Below are positions 16,410-25,356 of a stretch of DNA of 64,000 nt, one piece after another; the stretch's first letter is position 1, and the number at the start of each line of letters is the position of its first letter. The DNA is taken from positions 1 to 64,000 of the forward strand of contig NZ_CALEYG010000028.1 of assembly GCF_937924975.1 (NCBI RefSeq). The letters run 5' to 3'. A program made the position numbers and the translations under genes. Origin of the DNA: an uncultured Stomatobaculum sp. (GTDB lineage Bacteria > Bacillota > Clostridia > Lachnospirales > Lachnospiraceae). Under the pieces are notes generated by a model that ran no database searches, had not been told where the DNA came from, and worked only from the letters and a program-made list of their open reading frames with translations.

Positions 16410-17639
16410 ATGATACAGAGAAAGGAATATCTCGAGCTTCTTGATCAGTGGAAAGATGAGAAGGTAATCAAGGTGATCACCGGGATCCGCAGATTGGGCA
16501 AGTCGACACTTCTCGCAGAATACCGGGAGCAAATACAGGCCGAAGGCGTCAGTAAGGAACAGATCATCAGTATCAATTTCGAGGATCTGGCATATGAGGA
16601 TCTCTTAGATTATAAGAAGTTGTATCAATATATTACCGAGAGGATAGGAGAGCTGCGGCCGGTCTATATTTTTCTGGATGAGGTTCAGAAGGTGAACCAG
16701 TTCGAAAAGGTGGTAGACAGTCTCTATATCAAGGAAGGCGTAGATGTCTATATTACCGGGTCCAATGCATTTCTGCTGTCAGGCGAACTGGCAACGCTTC
16801 TGTCAGGCCGATATGTTGAAATCAATATGCTGCCGTTGTCTTTCCGTGAATATATGGATGCGGCGGGAGGCAAAAATCCTGACAGGACATTTTCCGACTA
16901 TCTGGGGTTCGGCGGATTTCCCTTTGTGGCAATGCTTGGAAAGGATACAAACAAAGTTCATACCTATCTGGAGGGAATCTACAATACCATTCTGATCAAA
17001 GATATTGAAGAACGGGAAATGCGAAAGAGCGATGATCCTAACAAGCGGAAGATCAACGATGTAAGCCTTTTGAAAAACATATCCAGGTTTCTGGCAGGCA
17101 GTGTGGGAAGCCCGATTTCCGTAAAAAAAATAGCTGGGTTTATTACATCCACAGGAAGAAAAGTTTCTCAGTCCACAGTGGCTGATTATGTTGAAGCGCT
17201 GGTGGAGCCGTATATTTTCTATGAAGTAAGTCCCATCAACATCTCCGGAAAGCAGCTTCTGAAAAATGTGTCAAAATATTATATTTCGGACCTTGGAATA
17301 CGTAACCTTATTCTTCCGAAGCAAATGTATGATCTTGGTTTTTCATTGGAGAACGTGATTTTCTTTGAGCTCAAGAGACGTGGATATGAGGTATGGGTCG
17401 GAAAGCTTGGAGAACTGGAGATTGACTTTGTTGTCAGAAAAGATGGAATCTATGAATATTATCAGGTGACAGCAAATCTGACGGAACAGACAACATTCGA
17501 CAGGGAAATAGCTCCACTGCAGAAAGTGCGGGATAACTATCCAAAGACCATTCTTACCTTGGACCGTTTCAGCCAGGGAAATTACAATGGTGTGCAGGTT
17601 GTGAATGTAGTTGACTGGCTGCTGGGGCAAGCGATATAA
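16410..17639 (+). CDS. AAA_14/DUF4143 ATPase
   Basis: An ATPase of the large AAA_14 plus DUF4143 family. Walker A is GIRRLGKSTLL (about residues 26-36), Walker B is VYIFLDEVQ, and the C-terminal DUF4143 half includes KYYISDLGIRNLIL and the nuclease-like FELKRRGYEVWVGKLGELEI. Many such genes sit in mobile or accessory regions, and their function is unknown. It has its own promoter and a good AGGAGG. AT-rich codon use, unlike guaA, marks the start of an accessory block. Confidence 0.85.
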   Translation: MIQRKEYLELLDQWKDEKVIKVITGIRRLGKSTLLAEYREQIQAEGVSKEQIISINFEDLAYEDLLDYKKLYQYITERIGELRPVYIFLDEVQKVNQFEKVVDSLYIKEGVDVYITGSNAFLLSGELATLLSGRYVEINMLPLSFREYMDAAGGKNPDRTFSDYLGFGGFPFVAMLGKDTNKVHTYLEGIYNTILIKDIEEREMRKSDDPNKRKINDVSLLKNISRFLAGSVGSPISVKKIAGFITSTGRKVSQSTVADYVEALVEPYIFYEVSPINISGKQLLKNVSKYYISDLGIRNLILPKQMYDLGFSLENVIFFELKRRGYEVWVGKLGELEIDFVVRKDGIYEYYQVTANLTEQTTFDREIAPLQKVRDNYPKTILTLDRFSQGNYNGVQVVNVVDWLLGQAI

Positions 17640-17700
17640 GGTGTAAGTTACTAATTAAATATTATGGTTTTCAGAAATGCCTGAGGAGAAGGAAGTTCAT

Positions 17701-18492
17701 ATGACGGTAGAACAACGAAAGGAAAGCTGGAAAAGAGAGGAGGAAATCGCCCGTATTCACGGATGGGATTTTTCTCATATTCATGGCAGGTATACGGAAG
17801 AAGATGATTTACCGTGGGATTTTGGAAAGATAATTCAGAAATATCGGAACGACAGCATGAAACTGATGGATATGGAGACCGGTGGCGGAGAGTTTTTGCT
17901 TACTTTCCGACACCTCTATGAAAATACGGCGGCGATCGAAGGCTATCCGCCGAATGTGGAACTGTGCAAAAAGGTTTTGCTCCCGTTGGGAATTGAGTTC
18001 AAAGCGGCGGGAGGAGGAGATAAGCTTCCGTTTTCCGATCAAAGCTTTGATATTGTCACCAACCGGCATGGAGACTATGACGTTGCAGAACTGCAGCGCG
18101 TATTAAAATCAGAAGGATTGTTCCTAACACAGCAGGTAGGTGCCGAAAATGATCGCGAGTTGGTTGAGCTTCTGCTTCCTCAGCTCACAGAAGTACCATA
18201 TCCAAAGCAATATCTGGATGTTAAAAAAGCGGAACTTCTCGAACATGATTTTGAGATACTGGAAAGCGGAGAAGTCCGACGGCCGATTCGTTTCTTTGAT
18301 GTCGGAGCGCTTGTTTGGTTTGCAAGAATTATCGAATGGGAGTTTCCGGGATTTTCCGTTGAAAGCTGCTTTGAACATTTGCTTGAGGCACAGAAAAGAA
18401 TTGAAAGAGACGGATTGCTTGAGGGGAGTATTCACAGATTTTATATTGTTGCCAAGAAGATATCGGCACCGATCGACATTTCCGATTTCTGA
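17701..18492 (+). CDS. Class I SAM-dependent methyltransferase, copy 1
   Basis: A small-molecule or protein methyltransferase with motif I in MDMETGGGEFLLTF and motif IV-like FSDQSFDIVTNRH. The substrate is unknown. ATG 17701 (MTVEQRKESW) is chosen because GAGGAGAAGGAA lies at the right distance, while an upstream ATG has none. Copy 2 at 25357 encodes almost the same protein: I count eight substitutions before the C-terminus, where this copy ends in ISAPIDISDF. Both copies share the upstream bases TTCAGAAATGCCTGAGGAG, so the duplication includes the leader. No promoter is evident close by. Confidence 0.85.
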   Translation: MTVEQRKESWKREEEIARIHGWDFSHIHGRYTEEDDLPWDFGKIIQKYRNDSMKLMDMETGGGEFLLTFRHLYENTAAIEGYPPNVELCKKVLLPLGIEFKAAGGGDKLPFSDQSFDIVTNRHGDYDVAELQRVLKSEGLFLTQQVGAENDRELVELLLPQLTEVPYPKQYLDVKKAELLEHDFEILESGEVRRPIRFFDVGALVWFARIIEWEFPGFSVESCFEHLLEAQKRIERDGLLEGSIHRFYIVAKKISAPIDISDF

Positions 18493-18512
18493 GGTATAGA
18501 GAAATCCAGCTT

Positions 18513-18549
18513 CTTATAAGAAAAGAGCAATCAGCTCTTTTCTTATAAG
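18513..18549 (+). terminator. Long inverted repeat, probable bidirectional terminator
   Basis: A perfect 16-bp stem, CTTATAAGAAAAGAGC / GCTCTTTTCTTATAAG, with a 5-base loop. The T-rich tract lies inside the stem, so it is a less typical terminator. Confidence 0.55.
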
Positions 18550-18585
18550 TGAATCTCAGGGACAACTAAAGGTCGGAGAATAAAA

Positions 18586-19527
18586 ATGGTCAATTTAATT
18601 GAGCTAAGCGAAGAAAATTGGATGGACTTTGCCGGACTATCCGTTGATGAAAGTCAAAAAACATTTCTTGCAAGTAATATCGGTATCATAGCAAGAGGGT
18701 ATGTCTATCGTAATTCCCGCGCAAAAGTCATTGGCATTGTTGCGGACGGAACTCCCGTTGGTTTGGCTATGGTACGGGATATGGACGATGAACCGGCTTG
18801 CTATGAATTGCAGCAATTCATGATTGATAAGAAATTTCAGGGCCAAGGATACGGATTTCGAGCATTAGAGCTCATTCTTGTCGCGCTCAAAGCAGAACAG
18901 AAATATGCTTGTGTTGAGGTATGTGTAAAAAGGGAAGATGTGCAGGCAATCCGTGTCTATGAGAAAGCTGGATTCGTTGATTCCGGATACATAGATGATA
19001 TCGTTCCGGATTGCTTGAATTTTGTGTATCGCCTTGTGGCTGACAATGGTAAAACAGATGCTTCCGACATACGAATTGTCAGTGTCGAGGAAGCGGCAGA
19101 GAAGCAGAGGATTTCCCGAAGTATACTGGAAGCGCTTCCCGAGTGGTTCGGTATTCCCGAAGCAAGAGAGCAATACATAAAAGAAAGTGCCGTGCAGCCG
19201 TTTTTTGCGGCCTTGGATGCGGAAAAACCGATCGGTTTTCTTTGCCTAAAAGAGACGGGAAAAGAAACCGTAGAACTCTCCGTGATGGGCATATTAAAAG
19301 ACTATCATAGAAGAGGCATAGGGCGGAAACTGTTCGAGCAGGCAAAAACAGCGGCCCGAAATCACGGATATTCGTTTATGCAAGTGAAGACGGTACAAAT
19401 GGGACGTTATGCTGCGTATGATGCCACGAACCGCTTTTACCGGTCGCTCGGATTCAAGGAGTTTGAGCTGTTTCCGACTTTATGGGATGAACGGAATCCG
19501 TGCCAGATATATGCAATGACTTTGTAA
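18586..19527 (+). CDS. Tandem GNAT-domain acetyltransferase
   Basis: Two GNAT acetyltransferase domains in one 313-residue chain. The first (about residues 1-140) has the acetyl-CoA loop in FMIDKKFQGQGYGFRALEL and ends at YEKAGFVDSGY. The second (about 160-313) has LKDYHRRGIGRKLFEQAKTA and FYRSLGFKEFELFP. The substrate is not known. Tandem GNATs can arise by fusion of two neighbouring genes. It is followed by a very strong hairpin at 19634. Confidence 0.85.
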   Translation: MVNLIELSEENWMDFAGLSVDESQKTFLASNIGIIARGYVYRNSRAKVIGIVADGTPVGLAMVRDMDDEPACYELQQFMIDKKFQGQGYGFRALELILVALKAEQKYACVEVCVKREDVQAIRVYEKAGFVDSGYIDDIVPDCLNFVYRLVADNGKTDASDIRIVSVEEAAEKQRISRSILEALPEWFGIPEAREQYIKESAVQPFFAALDAEKPIGFLCLKETGKETVELSVMGILKDYHRRGIGRKLFEQAKTAARNHGYSFMQVKTVQMGRYAAYDATNRFYRSLGFKEFELFPTLWDERNPCQIYAMTL

Positions 19528-19633
19528 TGATACTTCCGCCGGAACGGTTTGATGGGAAAGCGAATCGAGGCCAATCCTAACAGAGAACCGGAATCATTCG
19601 GATTTAATTTCTTTGTTGCACACGCAAATAAGA

Positions 19634-19680
19634 AGAGCAGGTTCTACCGAACTATAAGTTCGGTAGAACCTGCTCTATTT
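19634..19680 (+). terminator. Strong terminator hairpin
   Basis: A perfect 19-bp stem (AGAGCAGGTTCTACCGAAC and its complement) with loop TATAA, then ATTTTG. It may serve both the GNAT gene and, in reverse, the ABC permease gene. Confidence 0.75.
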
Positions 19681-19759
19681 TGTTTCGGAGTATGGCTCTG
19701 TCTGATTCATTGAAGGCGCCTGCCGTGGATGGACTGACCCCACATTGCTAGAATTACTG

Positions 19760-21280
19760 TCAAACGTGCGTGCGCACATCCGACTTTTTTAGGAAGAGGA
19801 TGCTGCATGTAATTGCTCCGAAAATATAGAAGCAGCAGGAGGCAAGAAGCACGGGAATGTTCAATTCCCCGGTAATCGAGCTGCTTCCCATTCCATAAAT
19901 CAGCATCGAATACGGGAGGGCATAATAAGCACCTTTGACGGTCAGCCAAAGACCTGCAATGCTCACGACAAAAGCAAGTGAGATGGGGACGGCGAAGGAG
20001 CGGAAAATCATAGACAACATACTCTGCACAGCACTGACGGCAGCGAGGCAGATAGCGGCACTTAGCATCCGAATCCAGAACAGTTCGGGCACCTCTCCGG
20101 GAAGTCTCAGTATAATTTTGCCGGTAAAAAGATAGATGAAAGCAATCCACAAAATGCAGACGGATGATAGAAGTACAGACGTCATCCACTTATCCTTAAC
20201 CAGTTTTTCGGGCGTGGTGACTGTCAGAATCAGGTTCCAGTTGCTGTCCTGATGCTCCATCCGCCATAGGAGGCTGCAAAGAATCCCCACCAGAGGCGCG
20301 AGGAAAAATATTCCCAGAAACAGGGACTGCTGCGTCCAGAGATCTTCCCAGGTGTTCTGTAAAATACCCTGATTCTGCGTGAAATTGAAGGTTCCGATGA
20401 CTGCCGAAATCAGCGGAATCAGAAGAAACGGAATCCATATGGGATTGCGCTTCAGTTTGATCAGTTCCACAGGCAGTCTGCTGTGAACGGACTTGGATGC
20501 TTTGTGCCCGCCTGTGCCTATGCTGAGTGCCCCTTGCTCTGATTTTGTAAAAAGATATAGACCCAGCAAAAAAATACCGAAAAGGTAAACAAGCGCAGTC
20601 AGAATCTCAAGCGGCGTAATCTGTCGTAGGAAAAGTGTCATGGTTCTCGTTGCCCTCTGATAATCCATACCGAGGGGACTCAGGGAGAGTAGGACGGACC
20701 ACGGAGTCCAGGCCTTCGTGCTCACATAGGCAAGGAACAGACCTGTCAGCGTGCCGCCAAAGCCGATCGAAAGCGCTGCGAACTGACTGGGAAACAGGAG
20801 TGACAAAAGGCACTGTAGCTGATAGACAATCATTCCGCTGACCAGCTCTGCCAGAAAGGTGGTTCCGATCAGAGAGAACGGAATATTGCCCTCATATCCG
20901 AGCCTGACGCCCATCAGAATCACCATTCCCATCTGCAGGAGGCAGAATAAGGTCAAGTGTATGAACCCATAGAGAAGTTTGCCGAGATAGACGGATGCTC
21001 TGCTTTCCAGCGTCGGCAGGAGATTCCACATGTTACCTTTATGTTCCATGTCCACCGACTGACTGGCAAGGACAGCCATCAGGACAGACAGAATCAGAGT
21101 ATCAATCAGCGGAATGGCAAAGAAAACATTGTACCATGCCTGCCGATCGGGAGACTTTCCGTGAAACAGAAAGAAGTAATTCAACAGGACAGCGATTGCA
21201 AGCAGTAAAAAAGAGTGCTTATGTCGGGATTTTTTGAACTCAACGGAGACCAGCTTTGGAATTGCAGCTATCTGATTCAT
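19760..21280 (-). CDS. ABC exporter permease, two membrane domains
   Basis: A 506-residue membrane protein with about twelve hydrophobic segments arranged as two halves (about 1-240 and 270-500), each opening with a similar pattern (VSVEFKKSRHKHSFLLLAIA; VELIKLKRNPIWIPFLLIP). This is the layout of lantibiotic/bacitracin-type ABC-2 permeases in which two half-permeases are fused. Its start overlaps the end of the ATPase gene by four bases. The divergent two-component system suggests a self-immunity or antimicrobial-peptide response role. The substrate is inference. Confidence 0.75.
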   Translation of the reverse strand: MNQIAAIPKLVSVEFKKSRHKHSFLLLAIAVLLNYFFLFHGKSPDRQAWYNVFFAIPLIDTLILSVLMAVLASQSVDMEHKGNMWNLLPTLESRASVYLGKLLYGFIHLTLFCLLQMGMVILMGVRLGYEGNIPFSLIGTTFLAELVSGMIVYQLQCLLSLLFPSQFAALSIGFGGTLTGLFLAYVSTKAWTPWSVLLSLSPLGMDYQRATRTMTLFLRQITPLEILTALVYLFGIFLLGLYLFTKSEQGALSIGTGGHKASKSVHSRLPVELIKLKRNPIWIPFLLIPLISAVIGTFNFTQNQGILQNTWEDLWTQQSLFLGIFFLAPLVGILCSLLWRMEHQDSNWNLILTVTTPEKLVKDKWMTSVLLSSVCILWIAFIYLFTGKIILRLPGEVPELFWIRMLSAAICLAAVSAVQSMLSMIFRSFAVPISLAFVVSIAGLWLTVKGAYYALPYSMLIYGMGSSSITGELNIPVLLASCCFYIFGAITCSILFLKKSDVRTHV

Positions 21281-22002
21281 AAGGACTCCTTCCCGCCTGT
21301 CATTTCAAGGAATACATCCTCCAGATTGTCTCCGTGGGTTTCCAGATCGGCAAGCGATCCCTGGTAGAGCATACGACCGTGGTGGATGATGCCGACCTGA
21401 TCGGCCATCTGTTCAATCTCGCTGAGGAGATGACTGGAGATGATAACGGTCATGTTTCTTTCTTTCGGGAGAGAACAGATTAACTGACGCATTTCCTGGA
21501 TCCCGGCGGGGTCAAGACCGTTGGTCGGTTCATCCAGAATCAGTAGCTTCGGATTCCCCAAGATTGCCATAGCGATACCGAGCCGCTGCTTCATGCCGAG
21601 AGAATAGTTGCTGAGCTTCTTATCGCGTTGGTCATAGAGGCGTACGGTCTTCAGCGCAGAGCTGATTTCCGCTTCATTGACCCCTTTCAGCTTCTGTATA
21701 ATCTGCATGTTCTCAAGACCGGTCAGGTGCCCGTAGCCGCCCGGGTTTTCAATCAGACTCCCCGTTTGCCGAAGAATCGACAGCCGGTTGGCGGAGCTCA
21801 TAACTGTTCCAAAGATTTTGATGCTGCCCTGACTCGGCTGAATCAGCCCGAGAATCATCTTGAGTGTTGTGCTTTTGCCGGCTCCGTTCGGCCCGAGAAA
21901 GCCGTAGACACAGTTTTCGGGAACAACCATCGAAAGATCGTTCACGCGATAGCTTTTACCGCTCTGTTTACTCAGACCGTTTGTCTCCAGAATGTAGGTC
22001 AT
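21277..22002 (-). CDS. ABC exporter ATP-binding protein
   Basis: A BcrA/LanF-like ATPase of 241 residues. Walker A is GPNGAGKSTTLKM, the signature is YSLGMKQRLGIA (LGMKQ in place of LSGGQ, as in this subfamily), and Walker B is LLILDEPTNGLDPAG. It has GGAGGACAG before the ATG and precedes the fused permease gene. It is divergent from an OmpR-type response regulator gene across a 192-base intergenic region. Confidence 0.88.
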   Translation of the reverse strand: MTYILETNGLSKQSGKSYRVNDLSMVVPENCVYGFLGPNGAGKSTTLKMILGLIQPSQGSIKIFGTVMSSANRLSILRQTGSLIENPGGYGHLTGLENMQIIQKLKGVNEAEISSALKTVRLYDQRDKKLSNYSLGMKQRLGIAMAILGNPKLLILDEPTNGLDPAGIQEMRQLICSLPKERNMTVIISSHLLSEIEQMADQVGIIHHGRMLYQGSLADLETHGDNLEDVFLEMTGGKESL

Positions 22003-22067
22003 CGTATTCTGTCCTCCTTGCTTGTTTTACAATGACAGGATATCCGATGAAGACTATGCGAACCTTG

Positions 22068-22085
22068 TGCTTACCTTATGCTTAC
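22068..22085 (-). promoter_or_regulatory. Direct repeats, candidate response-regulator site for the ABC operon
   Basis: TGCTTAC occurs at 22068-22074 and 22079-22085, an 11-base period, which is one helical turn. On the minus strand this reads GTAAGCA twice, upstream of the ABC ATPase gene. OmpR-family regulators commonly bind such direct repeats near the -35 position of an activated promoter. Confidence 0.4.
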
Positions 22086-22105
22086 ATTAAGAAAATGCAA
22101 AAGCC

Positions 22106-22134
22106 TTGGGAGAAATGTCGGGATACCGTATAGT
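22106..22134 (+). promoter_or_regulatory. Promoter of the two-component system
   Basis: TTGGGA (22106-22111), 17-base spacer, TATAGT (22129-22134), about 60 bases before the response regulator start. Confidence 0.5.
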
Positions 22135-22194
22135 AAAAGCACCGCATACTTGTGGCGCTTCAATCAACGAAAATAGATTCGGGAGGATCCGCAG

Positions 22195-22902
22195 ATGGAT
22201 AGGAGCGAATGCAGAATATTAACGATAGATGATGAAAAGGAACTGACAGACATTGTAACGGCGCTGCTCAAAAGAGAACAGTATTCACAGGTTGATGCTG
22301 TCAGCAACTGCAGTGAGGCGGAAGAAAAGCTCCGGAAACAGCATTACGATCTGATCCTGTTGGATGTCATGTTGCCGGATGGGAATGGATTTGATTTCTA
22401 TGCTCAGATGAAAGAGACGGGGTATCTGTATGATGTGCCGGTGATCTTTTTGTCGGCGAGGGATGAGGACACAGCACGCTTAAAAGGGCTTGGACTCGGG
22501 GCGGATGACTACATCACCAAGCCCTTTCTTCCAAAGGAACTGCTGCTCAGAATCGGCGCGGTACTGAGACGAACCTATCATTTTGAGGAGAAAGGACAGT
22601 CGGCTCGTCTTGGGGAAACGCTTGTCTCAATGGATGCCGGAACTGTTACACGGAACGGGAAGGATACCGCGCTGACTGCAAAGGAATTGGCGCTCTTTCA
22701 GATTCTTTTCCGAAACCGGGGGAAAATCGTTACAACAGACGCTCTGTGTGACGCCCTCTGGCCGGACGGCAGTTTTGGCTTAGAAAGTTCGCTGATTGTC
22801 CACATGCGCCATTTGAGGGAGAAGGTAGAGGCAGAGCCGTCAAAACCCAAATATCTCATCACGGTACGGGGGCTTGGCTATAAGTTGGAGAAGGAAGCAT
22901 GA
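22195..22902 (+). CDS. OmpR/PhoB-family response regulator
   Basis: A two-domain response regulator of 235 residues. The receiver has the acidic pair in ILTIDDEKE, the phosphoacceptor in LILLDVMLPDGNGF, the conserved LSARDED and the lysine in ITKPFLPKE. The winged-helix effector follows (LTAKELALFQILFRNRGK to TVRGLGYKLE). It overlaps the histidine kinase gene by four bases. Its likely target is the divergent ABC exporter. Confidence 0.93.
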   Translation: MDRSECRILTIDDEKELTDIVTALLKREQYSQVDAVSNCSEAEEKLRKQHYDLILLDVMLPDGNGFDFYAQMKETGYLYDVPVIFLSARDEDTARLKGLGLGADDYITKPFLPKELLLRIGAVLRRTYHFEEKGQSARLGETLVSMDAGTVTRNGKDTALTAKELALFQILFRNRGKIVTTDALCDALWPDGSFGLESSLIVHMRHLREKVEAEPSKPKYLITVRGLGYKLEKEA

Positions 22903-24110
22903 AGCGAAGGTTGGGAAATAGGCTGCAACTGCTTACGGGCATTGTGCTGATGATGGCGTTTCTGTTCTTTACGGATCTACTGATTGTTGGGATTGCGGCG
23001 ATTCGATATCATTCGGTCGATTATCAGTATCCGCAGGAGATACTGACACATCTGTCGGTAAACAACGGAAGGTATGCCTTGGATGAGCAAGAAACGGAAC
23101 GTCTTTTGAAGCACGGGCAGTTTGCCATGATATTAGGGAAAGACGGAAACATTCTGTGGAGTGTAGCGCTCCCTGAAGAGCTCAGAAAAACCTATACCTT
23201 ACAGGACGTTGCCAAGTTTGCCAGATATTATCTTGAGGATTATCCGGTACACAGCTATGTTTTCGAGCAGGGCTTGCTCGTGATCGGAGGAGAAAAAGAT
23301 CAGGTATGGAAATATACCCTTGAGTTTGATGTGAACCTGTTAAATTACCTTGCGAAGATAGTTCCGTTGCTGCTTTTGTCCAATATCGTTGTGCTGGTGG
23401 CAGTTCCGACCCGGATACAGAGGCGACGCGCAAAGCAAAGGGAAGAGGAGCGTACAGAGTGGATTGCAGGCGTATCACATGATATTCGCACACCGCTTGC
23501 CATTGTAATGGGCAATGCGGAAATGATAGCCGCTTCGACCCGGGAGGAAGAGGTCAGGCAAAGAGCGAAATCCATTGAGTCACAAGGAATCCGGCTCCGC
23601 CGGCTCGTGGATAATCTGAATCTTTCCGGCAAGCTGGAGTTTGGCGCAGGGAAATTTGAAAAAAAGAAAGTGAGAATCGGCCGCTTTCTCCGAAAGACGC
23701 TCACAGAAATCATGAATCAGATGGAGGATGATAGATACAGGTTCACACTCGAAATCGAGGACAGCCTTCAGGATTCGGAACTTTGCTTCAATGAAGATTT
23801 AGTAGAGAGAGCGGTCATGAATTTGCTTCATAATGCAATTCGACATAATGCGGACGGATGCAAGATTGAAATGCGGCTGTATCAGGATCGAAAAAATCAT
23901 GTCTTTCTGAAACTTAGTGATACCGGAAAAGGTGTGTCAAAAGAACTTCTGCGCAGACTGAACAGCAGAGGCTATGAGGGGGAGTTCGGCACCGGGCAGC
24001 ATGGCCTTGGATTAAAGATTGTAAAACAAGTGGCGAATTGGCACCGCTGGAAACTATTCTTTGCAAACGGCGAACAGGGCGGATTGGTTTGTACCATTCG
24101 GCTGAGATAG
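22899..24110 (+). CDS. Sensor histidine kinase
   Basis: A membrane histidine kinase of 403 residues with two transmembrane segments (about 12-37 and 150-170) bordering a short extracellular sensor of about 110 residues. The H-box is GVSHDIRTPLAIV, the N-box NLLHNAIRHNADG, with G-boxes DTGKGV and GTGQHGLGLKIV. The small sensor is more like those that read cell-envelope or peptide signals than those binding small metabolites, but this is inference. It pairs with the adjacent OmpR-type regulator. Confidence 0.92.
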   Translation: MKRRLGNRLQLLTGIVLMMAFLFFTDLLIVGIAAIRYHSVDYQYPQEILTHLSVNNGRYALDEQETERLLKHGQFAMILGKDGNILWSVALPEELRKTYTLQDVAKFARYYLEDYPVHSYVFEQGLLVIGGEKDQVWKYTLEFDVNLLNYLAKIVPLLLLSNIVVLVAVPTRIQRRRAKQREEERTEWIAGVSHDIRTPLAIVMGNAEMIAASTREEEVRQRAKSIESQGIRLRRLVDNLNLSGKLEFGAGKFEKKKVRIGRFLRKTLTEIMNQMEDDRYRFTLEIEDSLQDSELCFNEDLVERAVMNLLHNAIRHNADGCKIEMRLYQDRKNHVFLKLSDTGKGVSKELLRRLNSRGYEGEFGTGQHGLGLKIVKQVANWHRWKLFFANGEQGGLVCTIRLR

Positions 24111-24185
24111 AGGCAATTCCAAAGAGCCTCGGATTACAACTTGGCATTTCCAAAGAGTGCAATGCACTAAGCACACGAAAAACAC

Positions 24186-24214
24186 TTGAAATACACACTG
24201 ATTAGTGATATATC
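24186..24214 (+). promoter_or_regulatory. Promoter of relB-yoeB
   Basis: TTGAAA (24186-24191), 17-base spacer, TATATC (24209-24214), 21 bases before the start of the antitoxin gene. Confidence 0.5.
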
Positions 24215-24234
24215 TCGATTAGGAGGTAGTAGAA

Positions 24235-24501
24235 ATGTCTAATACAATAGAAATGACCAACTTCACATTCAAGATGGATAAAACAACGAGGGAGCAGTAC
24301 AGCTCGCTCTGTAATGAATTGGGACTGACAATGTCCGCTGCTACACTCGCGCTGGTCAAGCAGGCTGTTCGCAATCAGAGCATGAGCTTTTCTCTTCGCG
24401 ATGAAAATGGATTCACTCCGGAGGAAGCCGCAGAACTCATGAGAAGAATCCGTGAGGTACAGAATAACGAGGCGGTTCACCATGATCTGATGGATGCCTG
24501 A
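24235..24501 (+). CDS. RelB/DinJ-family antitoxin
   Basis: An 88-residue antitoxin. The N-terminal ribbon-helix-helix (MTNFTFKMDKTTREQYSSL then LGLTMSAATLALVKQAV) binds DNA and the C-terminal helix (FTPEEAAELMRRIREVQNN) should cover the toxin. It overlaps the toxin gene by eight bases and has a good AGGAGGT. Proteins of this fold usually repress their own operon. Confidence 0.88.
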   Translation: MSNTIEMTNFTFKMDKTTREQYSSLCNELGLTMSAATLALVKQAVRNQSMSFSLRDENGFTPEEAAELMRRIREVQNNEAVHHDLMDA

Positions 24502-24769
24502 CATGCGAGATTTGTACTGGCAGTCGGATGCATGGCTGGAGTATGTCGATCTTCAGAAAGACAAGACTCTTTGCAAAAAGATCAATAACCTGATCAAAGA
24601 TATTTTGCGGAATGGTTATCAGGCTGATTATGGAAAAGTTGAACTGCTAAAGGGAAATATGTCCGGATATGCGAGTGTTCGTATTGATAAGAAGAACCGA
24701 TTGATCTTTACAGCAGATGCCGGGCGAATTACGGTGATTCAGTGCGGAGGCCATTACGGCGATCATTGA
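24494..24769 (+). CDS. Txe/YoeB-family mRNA interferase toxin
   Basis: A ribosome-dependent endoribonuclease of the YoeB family, 91 residues. It shows LYWQSDAWLEYVDLQKD, KKINNLIKDILRNGY, VELLKGNMSGYASVRID and a C-terminal GGHYGDH in place of the usual CRYHY end. The stem W-x-D-A-W and the SGYxSxRI core are in place. Alternative start ATG 24503. YoeB is most often paired with a YefM antitoxin, but here the partner is RelB/DinJ-like. No disabling mutation is seen, so it is the only intact toxin of the three TA loci in this window. Confidence 0.85.
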   Translation: MPDMRDLYWQSDAWLEYVDLQKDKTLCKKINNLIKDILRNGYQADYGKVELLKGNMSGYASVRIDKKNRLIFTADAGRITVIQCGGHYGDH

Positions 24770-24891
24770 TAGGGTGTAAAGTCATTCATTATGATAACAA
24801 ATTGATAACAGCAGTTTGTGCACCTGTAGAAATGGGATAACTGAAATCTATCTGAATCAAATCATATCAAGAAACAAAACTCAAATGGGTT

Positions 24892-25239
24892 AGTGTAGTG
24901 GTACAGTGAATTTGTAACACCTCTGCCTAATAGCTTATAATGCCAGCAGAGGAAAAAACATCAGGGTGTTCGTGCACACATTCGGGATGGACGCACGATT
25001 GTCAGCCTTGCTGCTGAGTACGGCATATCCAGAGCCGCTGTTTCCAACTGGGTATGCTCGTATCGTGAAGAATGCAAGAACAATGATGAAGAGAAGTCTC
25101 AGCCGGAGATGATGAAAGAATTTCATCGTCTCCGGCGTGAGAAAGCCGGATTTGGAAAAGGAGAACAGCTTCTTAAAAGAAAGCAGAGGCATTCTTCGCG
25201 AAGGAAATGGTATGGATTGAGAGTAACGCACCTAACACA
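24892..25239 (+). pseudogene. IS3-family orfA remnant, frameshifted
   Basis: From ATG 24940, a frame switch after a few codons leads into a 75-codon stretch that reads like IS3/IS150 OrfA: GVRAHIRDGRTIVSLAAEYG with the HTH ISRAAVSNWVCSYREE. A second shift near 25150 restores DLEKENSFLKESRGI, the leucine-zipper end of OrfA. No orfB follows. TGTAGTGGTACAGTGAATT at about 24893 may be the left terminal end. The copy 2 methyltransferase begins about 140 bases further on. Confidence 0.6.
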
Positions 25240-25356
25240 ATTCATGATGAAAATCCCTTAGCCGCGGTAATTCGGCTAAGGGATTTCCGTTATCTGTGGG
25301 AGCTTATTAAAAACATAAGGAGACTTTCAGAAATGCCTGAGGAGAAGGGAGTTCAT

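Noticed and set aside
18513..18549. Terminal inverted repeat of an insertion sequence
   Set aside because: Both arms lie within 37 bases, so it is a hairpin, with no transposase nearby.
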